From: Bradyrhizobium sp. ORS 278 | GTDB lineage: Bacteria > Pseudomonadota > Alphaproteobacteria > Rhizobiales > Xanthobacteraceae | NCBI RefSeq assembly: GCF_000026145.1 | Contig: NC_009445.1 | Location: 6,416,501-6,480,500 of the forward strand | Length of the DNA stretch: 64,000 bases | Direction of reading: 5' to 3' | In this document: piece after piece, positions 33,135 to 41,789 of the stretch | Layout: each line of letters opens with the position of its first letter | How positions within the stretch are numbered: position 1 is the stretch's first letter | The notes under the pieces: model-generated | The model's database searches: none | What the model was told of the DNA's origin: nothing | The model's input: only the letters and a program-made list of their open reading frames with translations | Made by a program: the position numbers and the translations under genes

Positions 33135-34019
33135 ATGACGGACTTTGAAGGCGGATTGCCGCCGTTCGAGATCATGGAGCCGGCCACGTGGCGCGCGCCC
33201 ATCATCTTCAATTCGCCACACTCCGGCTCGGCCTATCCCGACGATTTCCTCAGGGCGTCGCGAATCGATCTGCCGTCGCTGCGGCGCTCGGAAGATTCGT
33301 TCATGGACGAACTGATCGCCGACCTGCTGACGCGCGGCTTCCCGGTCGTGCGGGTGCATTTCCCGCGCTGCTATGTCGACGTCAATCGCGAACCCTATGA
33401 GCTCGACCCGCGCATGTTCACCGGCCGGCTGCCGAGCTTCGCCAACACCCGCTCGATGCGGGTGGCCGGCGGTCTCGGCACGATTCCGCGCGTGGTCGGC
33501 GACGGCCAGGAGATCTATCGCGACCGGCTCAGCGTCGACGAGGCGCTGCACCGCATCGAGACGCTCTACAAGCCCTATCACCGCGCGCTGCGCCGGCTGA
33601 TCAACCGCGTGCACCAGCAGTTCGGCACGGTCGTGCTGGTCGACTGCCATTCGATGCCCTCGGTCGGTGTGTCGCGCGACGAGCCGCGGCGGCCGGACAT
33701 GGTGATCGGCGATCGCTACGGCACGAGTTGCGCGTCGCTGCTGCCCGACCTGTTCGAGGACGTGCTCGGGCGGCTCGGCTATTCGGTGGGCCGAAACAAG
33801 CCCTATGCCGGCGGCTTCATCACCGAGCATTACGGCAACCCGGCCTCGGGCCTGCATGCGATCCAGATCGAGCTCAACCGCGCGATCTACATGGACGAGC
33901 GCAAGCGCGAGCGCGGGCCGCGCTTCGCCCAGGTGGCCTCCGATCTCGCGGTGCTCGCCGAGGTGCTGGCGACCGTGCCGCTCGGCGATCTCGGTCCATT
34001 CCAGGCCGCTGCGGAATAG
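33135..34019 (+). CDS. hutG: N-formylglutamate amidohydrolase
   Basis: 294 residues. The family motifs are present: IIFNSPHSGSAYP near the start, RSEDSFMDELI, the VDVNREPYELDP stretch and the metal-binding VLVDCHSMPS, then PYAGGFITEHYG. The enzyme hydrolyses N-formyl-L-glutamate to formate and glutamate, the last step of one histidine degradation route; stand-alone relatives may act on other N-formyl compounds. No other hut gene is near, so the histidine assignment is by family only. Divergent from cpdR with about 360 bp between. Confidence 0.88.
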   Translation: MTDFEGGLPPFEIMEPATWRAPIIFNSPHSGSAYPDDFLRASRIDLPSLRRSEDSFMDELIADLLTRGFPVVRVHFPRCYVDVNREPYELDPRMFTGRLPSFANTRSMRVAGGLGTIPRVVGDGQEIYRDRLSVDEALHRIETLYKPYHRALRRLINRVHQQFGTVVLVDCHSMPSVGVSRDEPRRPDMVIGDRYGTSCASLLPDLFEDVLGRLGYSVGRNKPYAGGFITEHYGNPASGLHAIQIELNRAIYMDERKRERGPRFAQVASDLAVLAEVLATVPLGDLGPFQAAAE

Positions 34020-34071
34020 CGGGCTCGTCGTCTCTGCGCGCGCGGAGGATTGGCGCCGAAAACGTTGGCGC

Positions 34072-34104
34072 AAAAAAAAGGGCCGCTTGAATGACAAGCG
34101 GCCC
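34072..34104 (-). terminator. Rho-independent terminator of the sRNA
   Basis: Arms GGGCCGCTTG and CAAGCGGCCC (10 bp, perfect) around a 5-base loop, followed on the minus strand by eight T residues (34079-34072). Confidence 0.9.
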
Positions 34105-34160
34105 AAGTCTAGGGAGGAAACGCCCAAGGAGGGCAGCGATAACGCGAAGCGCTACCGCAC
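34072..34160 (-). ncRNA. Candidate trans-acting sRNA with anti-Shine-Dalgarno loops
   Basis: A promoter TTGCAC (34195-34190), 17 bp, CATATT (34172-34167) precedes an RNA of about 90 nt on the minus strand, which ends at a perfect Rho-independent terminator. The body carries a hairpin GCCC-TCCTT-GGGC exposing UCCUU, then an unpaired TTTCCTCCCTAG. Both are complementary to Shine-Dalgarno sequences, the design of alphaproteobacterial CCUCC-loop sRNAs. No open frame with a ribosome site lies in it. Existence is inferred from sequence. Confidence 0.65.
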
Positions 34161-34506
34161 CGCAACAATATGCAGATGCGGTGCACAAAGTGCAAGGGTT
34201 TTTCGGCCAGACTCCATGCAAAAAACACAGGCCCGGTTTGCACGCAGCGCACCCTCGACGGCATTTTATTCGATCTCTCAATGGGTTGATCAAAAAGTCT
34301 GATCAATGCCAGGCGGCTTGTGGATTTCGTTTTGGCTTTCGATTGCCCGGTCGGGACAGAAAACCCGCGCGATCCGAACCCGGCAGTCACCTGACGATAT
34401 CCAAGATGCCAAGTCGGCGTTCCATCTCCGGATGCGCGCCCGAGCGCTTTGAGCTACGCATGGGATGGCCTGGGCGCCATCCGATTCCCTCAGCGAAGGA
34501 CGTGTT

Positions 34507-35289
34507 GTGACGGTCATCGACTTTTCCGCCTTCATCGGTCGCCTGGCGACCGCCTCGGGCGAAACCATCCTGCCGTTCTTCCGGACCTCGCTCCTGGTCG
34601 ACAACAAGAGCAACCGGCACGATTTCGATCCGGTCACCGAAGCCGACCGCGCCGCCGAGGCGGTGATGCGCCGGCTGATCAAGGCGAACTTCCCGCAGCA
34701 CGGCATCGTCGGCGAGGAGTTCGGCAACGAGCGCGAGGACGCCGACTACGTCTGGGTGCTCGATCCGATCGACGGCACCAAGTCGTTCATCGCGGGCTTT
34801 CCGACCTGGGGCACGCTGATCGCGCTCTTGCACAAGGGCACGCCGGTGTTCGGCATGATGCACCAGCCGTTCATCGCCGAGCGCTTCGCCGGCGACAACG
34901 GCTCGGCCAACTACAAGAACGCGGCCGGCGAGCGCCGGCTGTCGGTACGGCGTTGCGAGCGGCTCGAGGACGCGGTCTGTTATACGACCAGCCCGCTGCT
35001 GATGAACGAGAGCGATCGCGCGATCTTCGCGAAGGTCGAAGCCGAGACGCGGCTGTCGCGCTATGGTGGTGACTGCTACTCCTATTGCATGCTGGCCGCG
35101 GGCCATCTCGATCTCGTCATCGAGACCGAGCTCAAGCCCTACGACATCGCGGCGCTGATCCCGATCATCAACGGCGCCGGCGGCATCGTCACCGACTGGA
35201 ACGGCGGGCCGGCGCAGAACGGCGGGCGCATCATTGCCGCGGGCGACAGGCGCGTTCATGAGGCGGCGGTCAAACGGCTCGGGGGCTAG
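34507..35289 (+). CDS. hisN: Histidinol-phosphatase, inositol monophosphatase family
   Basis: 260 residues from the GTG at 34507, which has AAGGA 8 bases upstream; an in-frame ATG at 34465 has none. Metal and substrate motifs of the IMPase fold are complete: GEEFG, DPIDGTKSFIAGFP, the GGDCYSYCMLAAGHLDLV segment and ETELKPYDIAALIPIINGAGG. The ELKPYD variant and short length fit HisN-type histidinol-phosphate phosphatases of alphaproteobacteria, which make L-histidinol in histidine synthesis. A general inositol-1-phosphatase is the alternative. Confidence 0.87.
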   Translation: MTVIDFSAFIGRLATASGETILPFFRTSLLVDNKSNRHDFDPVTEADRAAEAVMRRLIKANFPQHGIVGEEFGNEREDADYVWVLDPIDGTKSFIAGFPTWGTLIALLHKGTPVFGMMHQPFIAERFAGDNGSANYKNAAGERRLSVRRCERLEDAVCYTTSPLLMNESDRAIFAKVEAETRLSRYGGDCYSYCMLAAGHLDLVIETELKPYDIAALIPIINGAGGIVTDWNGGPAQNGGRIIAAGDRRVHEAAVKRLGG

Positions 35290-35419
35290 GCTGGCCGTAG
35301 AACTACGTAATAAGCACTTTACCGTGCGATCTTAACCCCTCATTGAGAGCCACTGCCTAGCTTTTCAGCACATGCGACTAAAATACACATCGAATGCTGC
35401 TGAACTGGGAATGCTCGCC

Positions 35420-37390
35420 ATGAAGGGTCTCTCGCTCCGCCTCACGCACAAGATCATGGCCATCGGTCTGATCGGCCTGTTCGCACTGATCACCTTCGGC
35501 GCGATCTATTGGACGGGAAGCAGAACCCAGGACGTGTCACGCGCCCTCGCCGCCCAGGCCCGTGACATCGACGACATCAACAATAAGCTCGCAACCGACC
35601 TTCTCGAGGCGCGGCGCGCCGAGAAGGATTTCCTGCTCCGCCGCGACCCGAAATACGCCGCCCGCCACACCGAGCTGAGCGCCGCGATCCAGCGCGACCT
35701 CGAACAGCTCGGCAGCAAGAGCCGCACAGCCGGCGAGCGTGCGATGGTCGACAAGGTCGACGCCGTCAGCAAGGGGTTCGCCGCCTATCGCCAGGAGTTT
35801 GCGGAGGTCGAGCGCGCGCAGGTCCGGCTCGGATTGAACGAGACGCTCGGGCTGTCCGGCTCGTTGCGCAACGCCGTGCACGACATCGAGGCCAAGCTCA
35901 AGGAGATCGACGAACCCAGGCTGATGAGCGGCATGCTGATGCTGCGGCGGCACGAGAAGGATTTCATGCTGCGTGGCGACGCGAAATATGTCGCCCAGCT
36001 GAAGAGCGCCGTCACCGATTTCTCCAAGGCGCTCGCGTCAGGCGATCTCTCGTCCGAGATGAAGGCGGACATCGGACAGAAGCTCGACAAGTACCAGAAG
36101 GACTTCCTCGCCTGGTCCGACGGATTCCAGGAGGCAGCCCGCCATAGCGCCGCGATGTCCAGGACATTCGCCGAGATCGAACCGTTGATCGCCGAGATTG
36201 GCAAGGCGGTCGCCCAGCAATATGCTGTCGCGCAAACGGCCAACGCTCAGGCCGAAGAGGCCGTCAAGCGCGGCATGCTGTGGACGCTCGGCCTCTCGCT
36301 CATCCTCGTCAGCTGCGTGTCGTTTGTGATCGGCCGCGGCATCTCCAACGCGATCCGGCACATGGTACAGGCCATGACGCGCCTGGCGGCGGGCGATGCG
36401 TCGATCCGGATTCCCGGCGTCGGCCGGCGTGACGAGATCGGCGAGATGGCCGGCGCGGTCGAAGTGTTCAAGACCAACATGATCGAGACCGAGCGGTTGC
36501 GCGCCGAGCAGGCTGACATCGACAAGCGCCAGACGCAGCAGCGCAAGGCGGAGATGGCGGCACTGGCGAACAGTTTCGAAATGGCGGTGGGCCGGATCAT
36601 CGAGACCGTGTCGTCGGCCTCCACCGAACTCGAAGCGTCGGCGACGACGCTGACGCGCAATGCCCAGCATGGCCAGTCGCTCGCGACGGCTGTGGCGTCG
36701 GCCTCCGAGGAAGCCGCCGCCGGCGTCCAATCGGTGGCCTCAGCGACCGAGGAACTCTCGGTCTCCGTCGGCGAGATCAGCCGCCAGGTGCAGGAATCCG
36801 CGCGAATCGCCGGCGAGGCGGTCGGCCAGGCGCGGCGCACCAATGAGCGCGTCAGCGAGCTGTCGAAGGCGGCCACGCGGATCGGCGACGTCGTCGAGCT
36901 GATCAACACGATCGCCGGTCAGACCAACCTGCTGGCGCTGAACGCAACCATCGAGGCGGCTCGCGCCGGCGACGCCGGCCGAGGCTTCGCCGTGGTCGCA
37001 TCCGAGGTCAAGGCGTTGGCCGAGCAGACGGCGAAGGCGACCGGAGAAATCGGCCAGCAGATCGCCAGCATCCAGTCAGCCACAGCCGAGTCCGTCGACG
37101 TCATCAGGGAGGTCTCCGGGACGATCGAGCGGCTGTCTCATATCTCCGCGACCATCGCAGCGGCGATCGAGCAGCAGGGCGCCGCCACCCAGGAAATCTC
37201 CCGCAACGTGCAGCATACGGCGCAGGGCACGCAGCGCGTCTCCGACAACATCGTGGAGGTGCAGCAAGGCACCGCCGAGACGGGATCGGCCTCGGCCCAG
37301 GTGCTGTCGGCGGCGCAGTCGCTGGCGGAGGAGAGTAGCCGCCTGAAGCTCGAGGTCGGCCATTTCCTCGAGAACGTCCGCGCAGCCTGA
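35420..37390 (+). CDS. Methyl-accepting chemotaxis protein with HBM-like sensor domain
   Basis: About 656 residues from the ATG at 35420 (an upstream in-frame ATG at 35411 is possible). Short cytosolic tail, membrane helix at about 10-33 ([20 protein letters not shown]), a long all-helical periplasmic domain with two similar halves ([17 protein letters not shown] and [17 protein letters not shown]) typical of the helical bimodular sensor, a second membrane helix (about 290-315), a HAMP domain, and the signalling hairpin tip [47 protein letters not shown]. It senses a ligand, possibly small organic acids by HBM precedent, and controls CheA. No che genes are adjacent. Confidence 0.92.
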   Translation: MKGLSLRLTHKIMAIGLIGLFALITFGAIYWTGSRTQDVSRALAAQARDIDDINNKLATDLLEARRAEKDFLLRRDPKYAARHTELSAAIQRDLEQLGSKSRTAGERAMVDKVDAVSKGFAAYRQEFAEVERAQVRLGLNETLGLSGSLRNAVHDIEAKLKEIDEPRLMSGMLMLRRHEKDFMLRGDAKYVAQLKSAVTDFSKALASGDLSSEMKADIGQKLDKYQKDFLAWSDGFQEAARHSAAMSRTFAEIEPLIAEIGKAVAQQYAVAQTANAQAEEAVKRGMLWTLGLSLILVSCVSFVIGRGISNAIRHMVQAMTRLAAGDASIRIPGVGRRDEIGEMAGAVEVFKTNMIETERLRAEQADIDKRQTQQRKAEMAALANSFEMAVGRIIETVSSASTELEASATTLTRNAQHGQSLATAVASASEEAAAGVQSVASATEELSVSVGEISRQVQESARIAGEAVGQARRTNERVSELSKAATRIGDVVELINTIAGQTNLLALNATIEAARAGDAGRGFAVVASEVKALAEQTAKATGEIGQQIASIQSATAESVDVIREVSGTIERLSHISATIAAAIEQQGAATQEISRNVQHTAQGTQRVSDNIVEVQQGTAETGSASAQVLSAAQSLAEESSRLKLEVGHFLENVRAA

Positions 37391-37394
37391 CGGC

Positions 37395-38285
37395 TCACGC
37401 GGCCGCGCCGCGCAGATGCTCGACCAGCAGCTTGGCCGGGCGCGGCAGCGCCTTGAAGCTGCGGGCGCACATCACGAGCCTGCGGTCCGCCCAGGCGTCG
37501 CGCAACGGAATGAGGCTGATCGGCATCGTCCGTGCGCAGCGCCGGGCCGCAGCTTCCGGCACGACGGCGATGCCGATGCCGGCCGCCACCATCTGGCAGA
37601 TCGCGTCGAAGTCGCGCAGCCGGGCCCGGACATGCTGGCGGATGCCGAGCCGCGCCGCATGCCGACCGATATGGACGTTGAGCGCGGTCCCCTGGGTGAG
37701 ACCGATGAAGTCCTGCCCCGCGGTTTCGCTGAAATCGATCTGCCTGCGCCCTGCGAAGCCGCTGCGTTTTCCAGCCACCAGCACCAGCCGGTCCTCGCCG
37801 AACGCGAAGCGCTCGATCGTCTCGGGCAGCGCATGCTCGGCGGCAAAGCCGAGATCGGCGCGACCGGACGCAACCGCCTCCGCGATCTCGGTGCTCTCGC
37901 GCTCCTCCACGTCGACATTGATCTCGGGATGAGCACGCAAAAACGCCGCGAGCGCCTTCGGCAGATGCTCGGCAAGGCCGACGGTGTTGGCGAGCAACTG
38001 CACATTGGCCCGCTGGCCGGATGCGAAACCGGACAAGTCGCCCTGCATGGTCTCGACATGCGCCATGACGATGCGGGCGTGCTCGAGCAGGCTTTCGCCC
38101 GCTGCGGTCAGGTCGACGCCGCGACGACCGCGCTTGAACAGCGCCACGCCGAACGTTTCCTCGAGGCCCTTGATGCGCGCGCTGGCCGACGCCAGCGCCA
38201 GATGGGCCCGATCGGCGCCGCCGGTGATGCTGCGTGCTTCGGCGACGGCGATGAACAGCCTGAGATCGACGAGATCGAACCGCAT
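37395..38285 (-). CDS. LysR family regulator, divergent to TauE/SafE exporter
   Basis: 296 residues. The helix-turn-helix lies at MRFDLVDLRLFIAVAEARSI with ALASASARIKGLEETFG as recognition part, followed by the effector domain. The start at 38285 gives the standard LysR beginning; the frame continues upstream but only antisense to the neighbour. It ends 4 bp after the chemoreceptor gene (convergent) and is divergent from the membrane exporter with 85 bp between, so it probably controls that exporter. Effector unknown. Confidence 0.88.
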   Translation of the reverse strand: MRFDLVDLRLFIAVAEARSITGGADRAHLALASASARIKGLEETFGVALFKRGRRGVDLTAAGESLLEHARIVMAHVETMQGDLSGFASGQRANVQLLANTVGLAEHLPKALAAFLRAHPEINVDVEERESTEIAEAVASGRADLGFAAEHALPETIERFAFGEDRLVLVAGKRSGFAGRRQIDFSETAGQDFIGLTQGTALNVHIGRHAARLGIRQHVRARLRDFDAICQMVAAGIGIAVVPEAAARRCARTMPISLIPLRDAWADRRLVMCARSFKALPRPAKLLVEHLRGAAA

Positions 38286-38370
38286 GGTCTCTTGCCTCTG
38301 TCCTGGACGAAGGCTCGCTCCGTAACCTTCAGATTGTGACGAGGTCGAACTTCGGGTCAATGTCATTGCC

Positions 38371-39144
38371 ATGATCGATACCGCATCTCTCCTCGTCTTC
38401 GTCGCCTGCGCTCTGACCCTTGCGGGTTTCGTCAAGGGCGCGCTGGGCCTTGGCCTCCCAACCATCTCGGTGGGCCTGCTCGCGGTCGCCATGCCACCGG
38501 GGCGGGCGCTTGCCATCGTCATCGTGCCGGCCGTGATCACCAACATCTGGCAGACTTTTGCTGGCCCCTATCTGCGTGACATCGCGAAACGGCTCTGGCC
38601 CTTGATGGCGGGCACCGCGATCGGAATTTGTCTCAACGCCGGCGCCCTCAGCCATGCATCCACGCGCTATGGCAACATCGCGCTCGGCGTGCTGCTGATG
38701 ATCTATGCCGTGCTTGGCCTCACACGTTTTGCCTTCAAGGTCGCACCGCGCCACGAGAAGTGGGTCGGCGGCATCGTCGGGCTCGTCACCGGCTTGATCT
38801 CGGCCGCGACCGGCGTGCAGGTCGTTCCCTCCGTGCCCTATATGCAGGCGATCGGGCTCGAGAAGGACGAACTGGTCCAGGCGCTGGGCGTGTTCTTCAC
38901 AGTCGCCACCGTCACCCTCGCCGTGAACCTGACGAGCTCCGGCCTGCTCGGCACGGCCACCGCCCTGCCGGGCGCGGTCGCGATGGCTTGCGCCTTTCTT
39001 GGCATGTTCGCGGGCCAGGCGGCGCGGTCGAGACTGCCTGCCGAAGCCTTCCGCCGCGTGTTCTTGATCGGGATGATCCTGCTCGGGGTCTATCTCGCGG
39101 GCAGCGCCGCGATCGAACTGTCCTGGGGATCAGCGCGCGTGTGA
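38371..39144 (+). CDS. Sulfite exporter TauE/SafE (TSUP) family membrane protein
   Basis: 257 residues with seven to eight hydrophobic helices and the family's duplicated glycine-rich motif: GFVKGALGLGLPTISVGLLAV near the start and the second copy GLVTGLISAATGVQVVPSVPYMQAIGL in the middle. TSUP proteins export sulfite, sulfonates or other small organic anions. The substrate cannot be read from sequence. Divergent LysR gene next door is the likely regulator. Its 3' end overlaps the end of the convergent LysE-type gene by 15 bp. Confidence 0.88.
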   Translation: MIDTASLLVFVACALTLAGFVKGALGLGLPTISVGLLAVAMPPGRALAIVIVPAVITNIWQTFAGPYLRDIAKRLWPLMAGTAIGICLNAGALSHASTRYGNIALGVLLMIYAVLGLTRFAFKVAPRHEKWVGGIVGLVTGLISAATGVQVVPSVPYMQAIGLEKDELVQALGVFFTVATVTLAVNLTSSGLLGTATALPGAVAMACAFLGMFAGQAARSRLPAEAFRRVFLIGMILLGVYLAGSAAIELSWGSARV

Positions 39145-39765
39145 AAGCGCGATGCGGACGCCGAGACAGATCAGCAGACCACCGATCGCGCGATTCAGCC
39201 AGAGCATCGCCACGCGCGAACTCCGCACGCCGCGGGCGGCGCGGGCCGCCGCAATGGCGACGCCCAGGCACCAGAGTGTGCTGTTGAACACGAAGATCGT
39301 CCCGAGCAGCAGAAAGGCCAATGCCTGATTCGGCGCGTCAGCTGCGACGAATTGCGGCAGGAAGGCGAGAAAGAACATCGCGACCTTGGGATTGAGAACA
39401 TTCGTGAGCGCGCCTTGCCAGAACACCTGGCGCAACCCAATGGCGAGCGCAGCGGGTGCGGTCGCGTTCGTGTCTTGGCTGCGAGCCAGGATCTGCTTCA
39501 AGCCGAGATACACCAGATAGGCGGCCCCTGCCCATTTCACGGCGGCGAAGGCCGTCGCCGATGCGGTAAGCAACGCCGACAGCCCGATCGCGCTTCCGAG
39601 CACATGCACCAGGCAGCCCGCGCTGATCCCGAAGGCGGCGGCCGCGCCGCCCCGCCAGCCGATCTGCGCACTGCGGCCGACGATGTAGGCCGTATCTGGA
39701 CCGGGCATGATATTGAGCAGCAGTCCGGAAACCAGGAAAAGCGGCAGATCGTGAATTCCGAGCAT
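39130..39765 (-). CDS. LysE/RhtB family amino-acid exporter
   Basis: 211 residues with about six membrane helices. The N-terminal LFLVSGLLLNIMPGPDTAYIVGRSAQIGWRGG contains the PGPD motif that marks LysE/RhtB exporters, and KWAGAAYLVYLGLKQI and WQGALTNVLNPKVAMFFLAFLPQFV are the other conserved segments. It exports amino acids or close analogues (homoserine, threonine, lysine in relatives). Convergent with the TSUP gene. Confidence 0.9.
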   Translation of the reverse strand: MLGIHDLPLFLVSGLLLNIMPGPDTAYIVGRSAQIGWRGGAAAAFGISAGCLVHVLGSAIGLSALLTASATAFAAVKWAGAAYLVYLGLKQILARSQDTNATAPAALAIGLRQVFWQGALTNVLNPKVAMFFLAFLPQFVAADAPNQALAFLLLGTIFVFNSTLWCLGVAIAAARAARGVRSSRVAMLWLNRAIGGLLICLGVRIALSHAR

Positions 39766-39928
39766 GATTGAACGTTTCCTAACGATATCGATCTAAACTT
39801 TTAGCGACCGTGAGCTGGTGCGGGTCGACGTATCCAGAATGCCTCGTCGAAGGTCACGTGTGCGGCTCCGGAAAGCATTGGATTCAGCCGCCCGGGCCAT
39901 GTTAAGCGCGAGGCGGGAGCACGACGTG

Positions 39929-41674
39929 ATGGAAAGACGCCTCGCCGCCATCCTTTGCGCCGACGTTGCCGGCTATTCGCGCATGATGGGAATCGACGAG
40001 GCCGGGACGCACGCCGCCTTCAAGGCGCACCGTAGCGCCATTCATCCGATCATCCTCAATCATGCTGGCCGGATCGTCAAACACACCGGCGATGGCTTCC
40101 TGCTGGAGTTCGCGAACGCCGCCAGCGCGATCCAGTTCGGTGTCGAGATGCAATGCCTCATGGCAGAGCGCAATGCGCATCTGCCTGCCGACCGAAACAT
40201 GCGTTTCCGCCTCGGCATTCACAGGGGCGAGGTCACGATCGACGATGGCGAGGCGTTCGGAGACGGCATCAATGTCGCCGTCAATCTCGAATCGATTGCA
40301 ACGCCTGGTGGAGTTGCCGTCTCGGGACGGGCTTACGAGGAAGCCAGCCTGCAGCTTCCTGTCAATCTGACCCTCGCCGGGAGCTTCCAATTCGGGAACT
40401 TCCAAGAGCCGGTTCAGGCGTGGACCTGGGAACCTGACAGCGACGGCGCGTTCGGGTCGCAGAAGAACGCAACGAGCCTGCCCGCCCAATACCGCACGGC
40501 GATCGTCGGCGTGCTGCCGTTCGCGAACCTGTCCGACGGCCCGGACGAATATCTCGCCGACGGACTCGCCGATGATCTGATCCACGCGCTGTCGCTGCAA
40601 TCGTTCTTTCGGGTGCTGAGCCGGACGTCGACCTTCCGCTTCAGGGACCGCGATCTGAACCTTCGCCTGATCGCGCGCGAGATCGACGCGACCTATCTGA
40701 TTCAAGGGACGGTCCGGCGCTCGCACGACAAGATTCGGGTGACAGCGGAGTTGATCGTCCCGGAAAGCGGCGCCCAATTGTGGACTGGCCGCTATGATCG
40801 GGACCTCGGCGATCTCTTCGCCATGCAGGATGAAATTACCACGAGCCTCTGCGCGGCGCTCATGCCTGAGATCTACCGCGTCGAAGCTTCGGTGCCGTTC
40901 CGCTCGCCTGCGACCAACCCGACCGCCTGGGACCGTTTTCTGCGGGGGCTGTCGCACTATTACCGGCCAACCAAGGCCGACTACGAGGTCGCGATTGCGC
41001 TGTTCCGCGAGGCCATCTCGCTCGATCCATCGCTTGGCATTGCGCATGCCTACCTTGCGACCATTCTGATGCAGGGGATCAGCTTCGGCTGGATCAAAGG
41101 CTCGCGCGAGCTCTGGGACGAGGCAAAAAGCCTGGCGCTCGACAGCGTCCGCCTCGACCCGCGCTCCTCGTTCGCTTACGCGATTCTCGCCTTCGTCCAA
41201 GCCATGCAAGGGGCGCATGATGACGGCATGAAGGCCGCGCGGAAGGCGACCGAGCTCAACGCCTATGACATGGGCGCGCGGGGCGTGCTGGGCCTCTGCC
41301 ACATGGTCAGCGGCGAACACCAGCTGGCCATCGACCAGTTCTCGATCGCGGCCCAACGCGGCAACAGCGATCCGCGCTACCAATGGCCGGCACTGAACGC
41401 CTACAGCCATTACCTGATCGGCCGGTACGAGGCGGCACTGTCCTGGGCCCGGGAGGAGCTGCTGCTCTATCCCAACCACCTGCAGGCCCTGATGGTCCGG
41501 GCGGCAACGCTGGCGCAGCTCGGCGACACCGATCAAGCGCGCGCCGCCATCCGAGGCATGCGCGAGCAATATCCCTGGCTGACGCTTGACCGTCACGTGA
41601 AGAACATCCGGTGGAAAAACAGGGCCGACCTCGATCACTACCGCGACGGGCTGATCAAGGCCGGGCTGATTTAA
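39929..41674 (+). CDS. Class III adenylate cyclase with TolB-like and TPR regions, paralogue 1 (probably impaired)
   Basis: 581 residues from the ATG at 39929 (GGGAG upstream). The N-terminal 170 residues are a class III nucleotide cyclase with metal aspartates D12 (CADVAGYSRMM) and D55 (KHTGDGFLLEF). The transition-state pair is N115 and residue 119; here 119 is Asn (NVAVNLESIATPGG) instead of Arg. A TolB-N-terminal-like segment (AIVGVLPFANLSDGPDEYLADGLADDLI) and a TPR-rich half follow. Cytosolic. The missing arginine predicts weak or no cAMP synthesis; the protein may be regulatory. It stands 115 bp before an intact paralogue. Confidence 0.88.
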   Translation: MERRLAAILCADVAGYSRMMGIDEAGTHAAFKAHRSAIHPIILNHAGRIVKHTGDGFLLEFANAASAIQFGVEMQCLMAERNAHLPADRNMRFRLGIHRGEVTIDDGEAFGDGINVAVNLESIATPGGVAVSGRAYEEASLQLPVNLTLAGSFQFGNFQEPVQAWTWEPDSDGAFGSQKNATSLPAQYRTAIVGVLPFANLSDGPDEYLADGLADDLIHALSLQSFFRVLSRTSTFRFRDRDLNLRLIAREIDATYLIQGTVRRSHDKIRVTAELIVPESGAQLWTGRYDRDLGDLFAMQDEITTSLCAALMPEIYRVEASVPFRSPATNPTAWDRFLRGLSHYYRPTKADYEVAIALFREAISLDPSLGIAHAYLATILMQGISFGWIKGSRELWDEAKSLALDSVRLDPRSSFAYAILAFVQAMQGAHDDGMKAARKATELNAYDMGARGVLGLCHMVSGEHQLAIDQFSIAAQRGNSDPRYQWPALNAYSHYLIGRYEAALSWAREELLLYPNHLQALMVRAATLAQLGDTDQARAAIRGMREQYPWLTLDRHVKNIRWKNRADLDHYRDGLIKAGLI

Positions 41675-41789
41675 ACCAATTACAAGGTAGATCCCTTGAC
41701 CCGCCACATGGCCCGCACATTGCTTCCGCAAATTGATTGGATTCAAACGATGCTGCCGTGGTATCGCCCTCTATCAGAGTGAGGAACGG

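Larger units (their letters stand above)
34020..34506. other. Intergenic region containing the sRNA candidate
   Basis: About 490 bp between the amidohydrolase and hisN genes. The part 34072-34195 holds the minus-strand sRNA with promoter and terminator described separately; the rest (34200-34490) shows no gene or strong hairpin. Confidence 0.6.
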
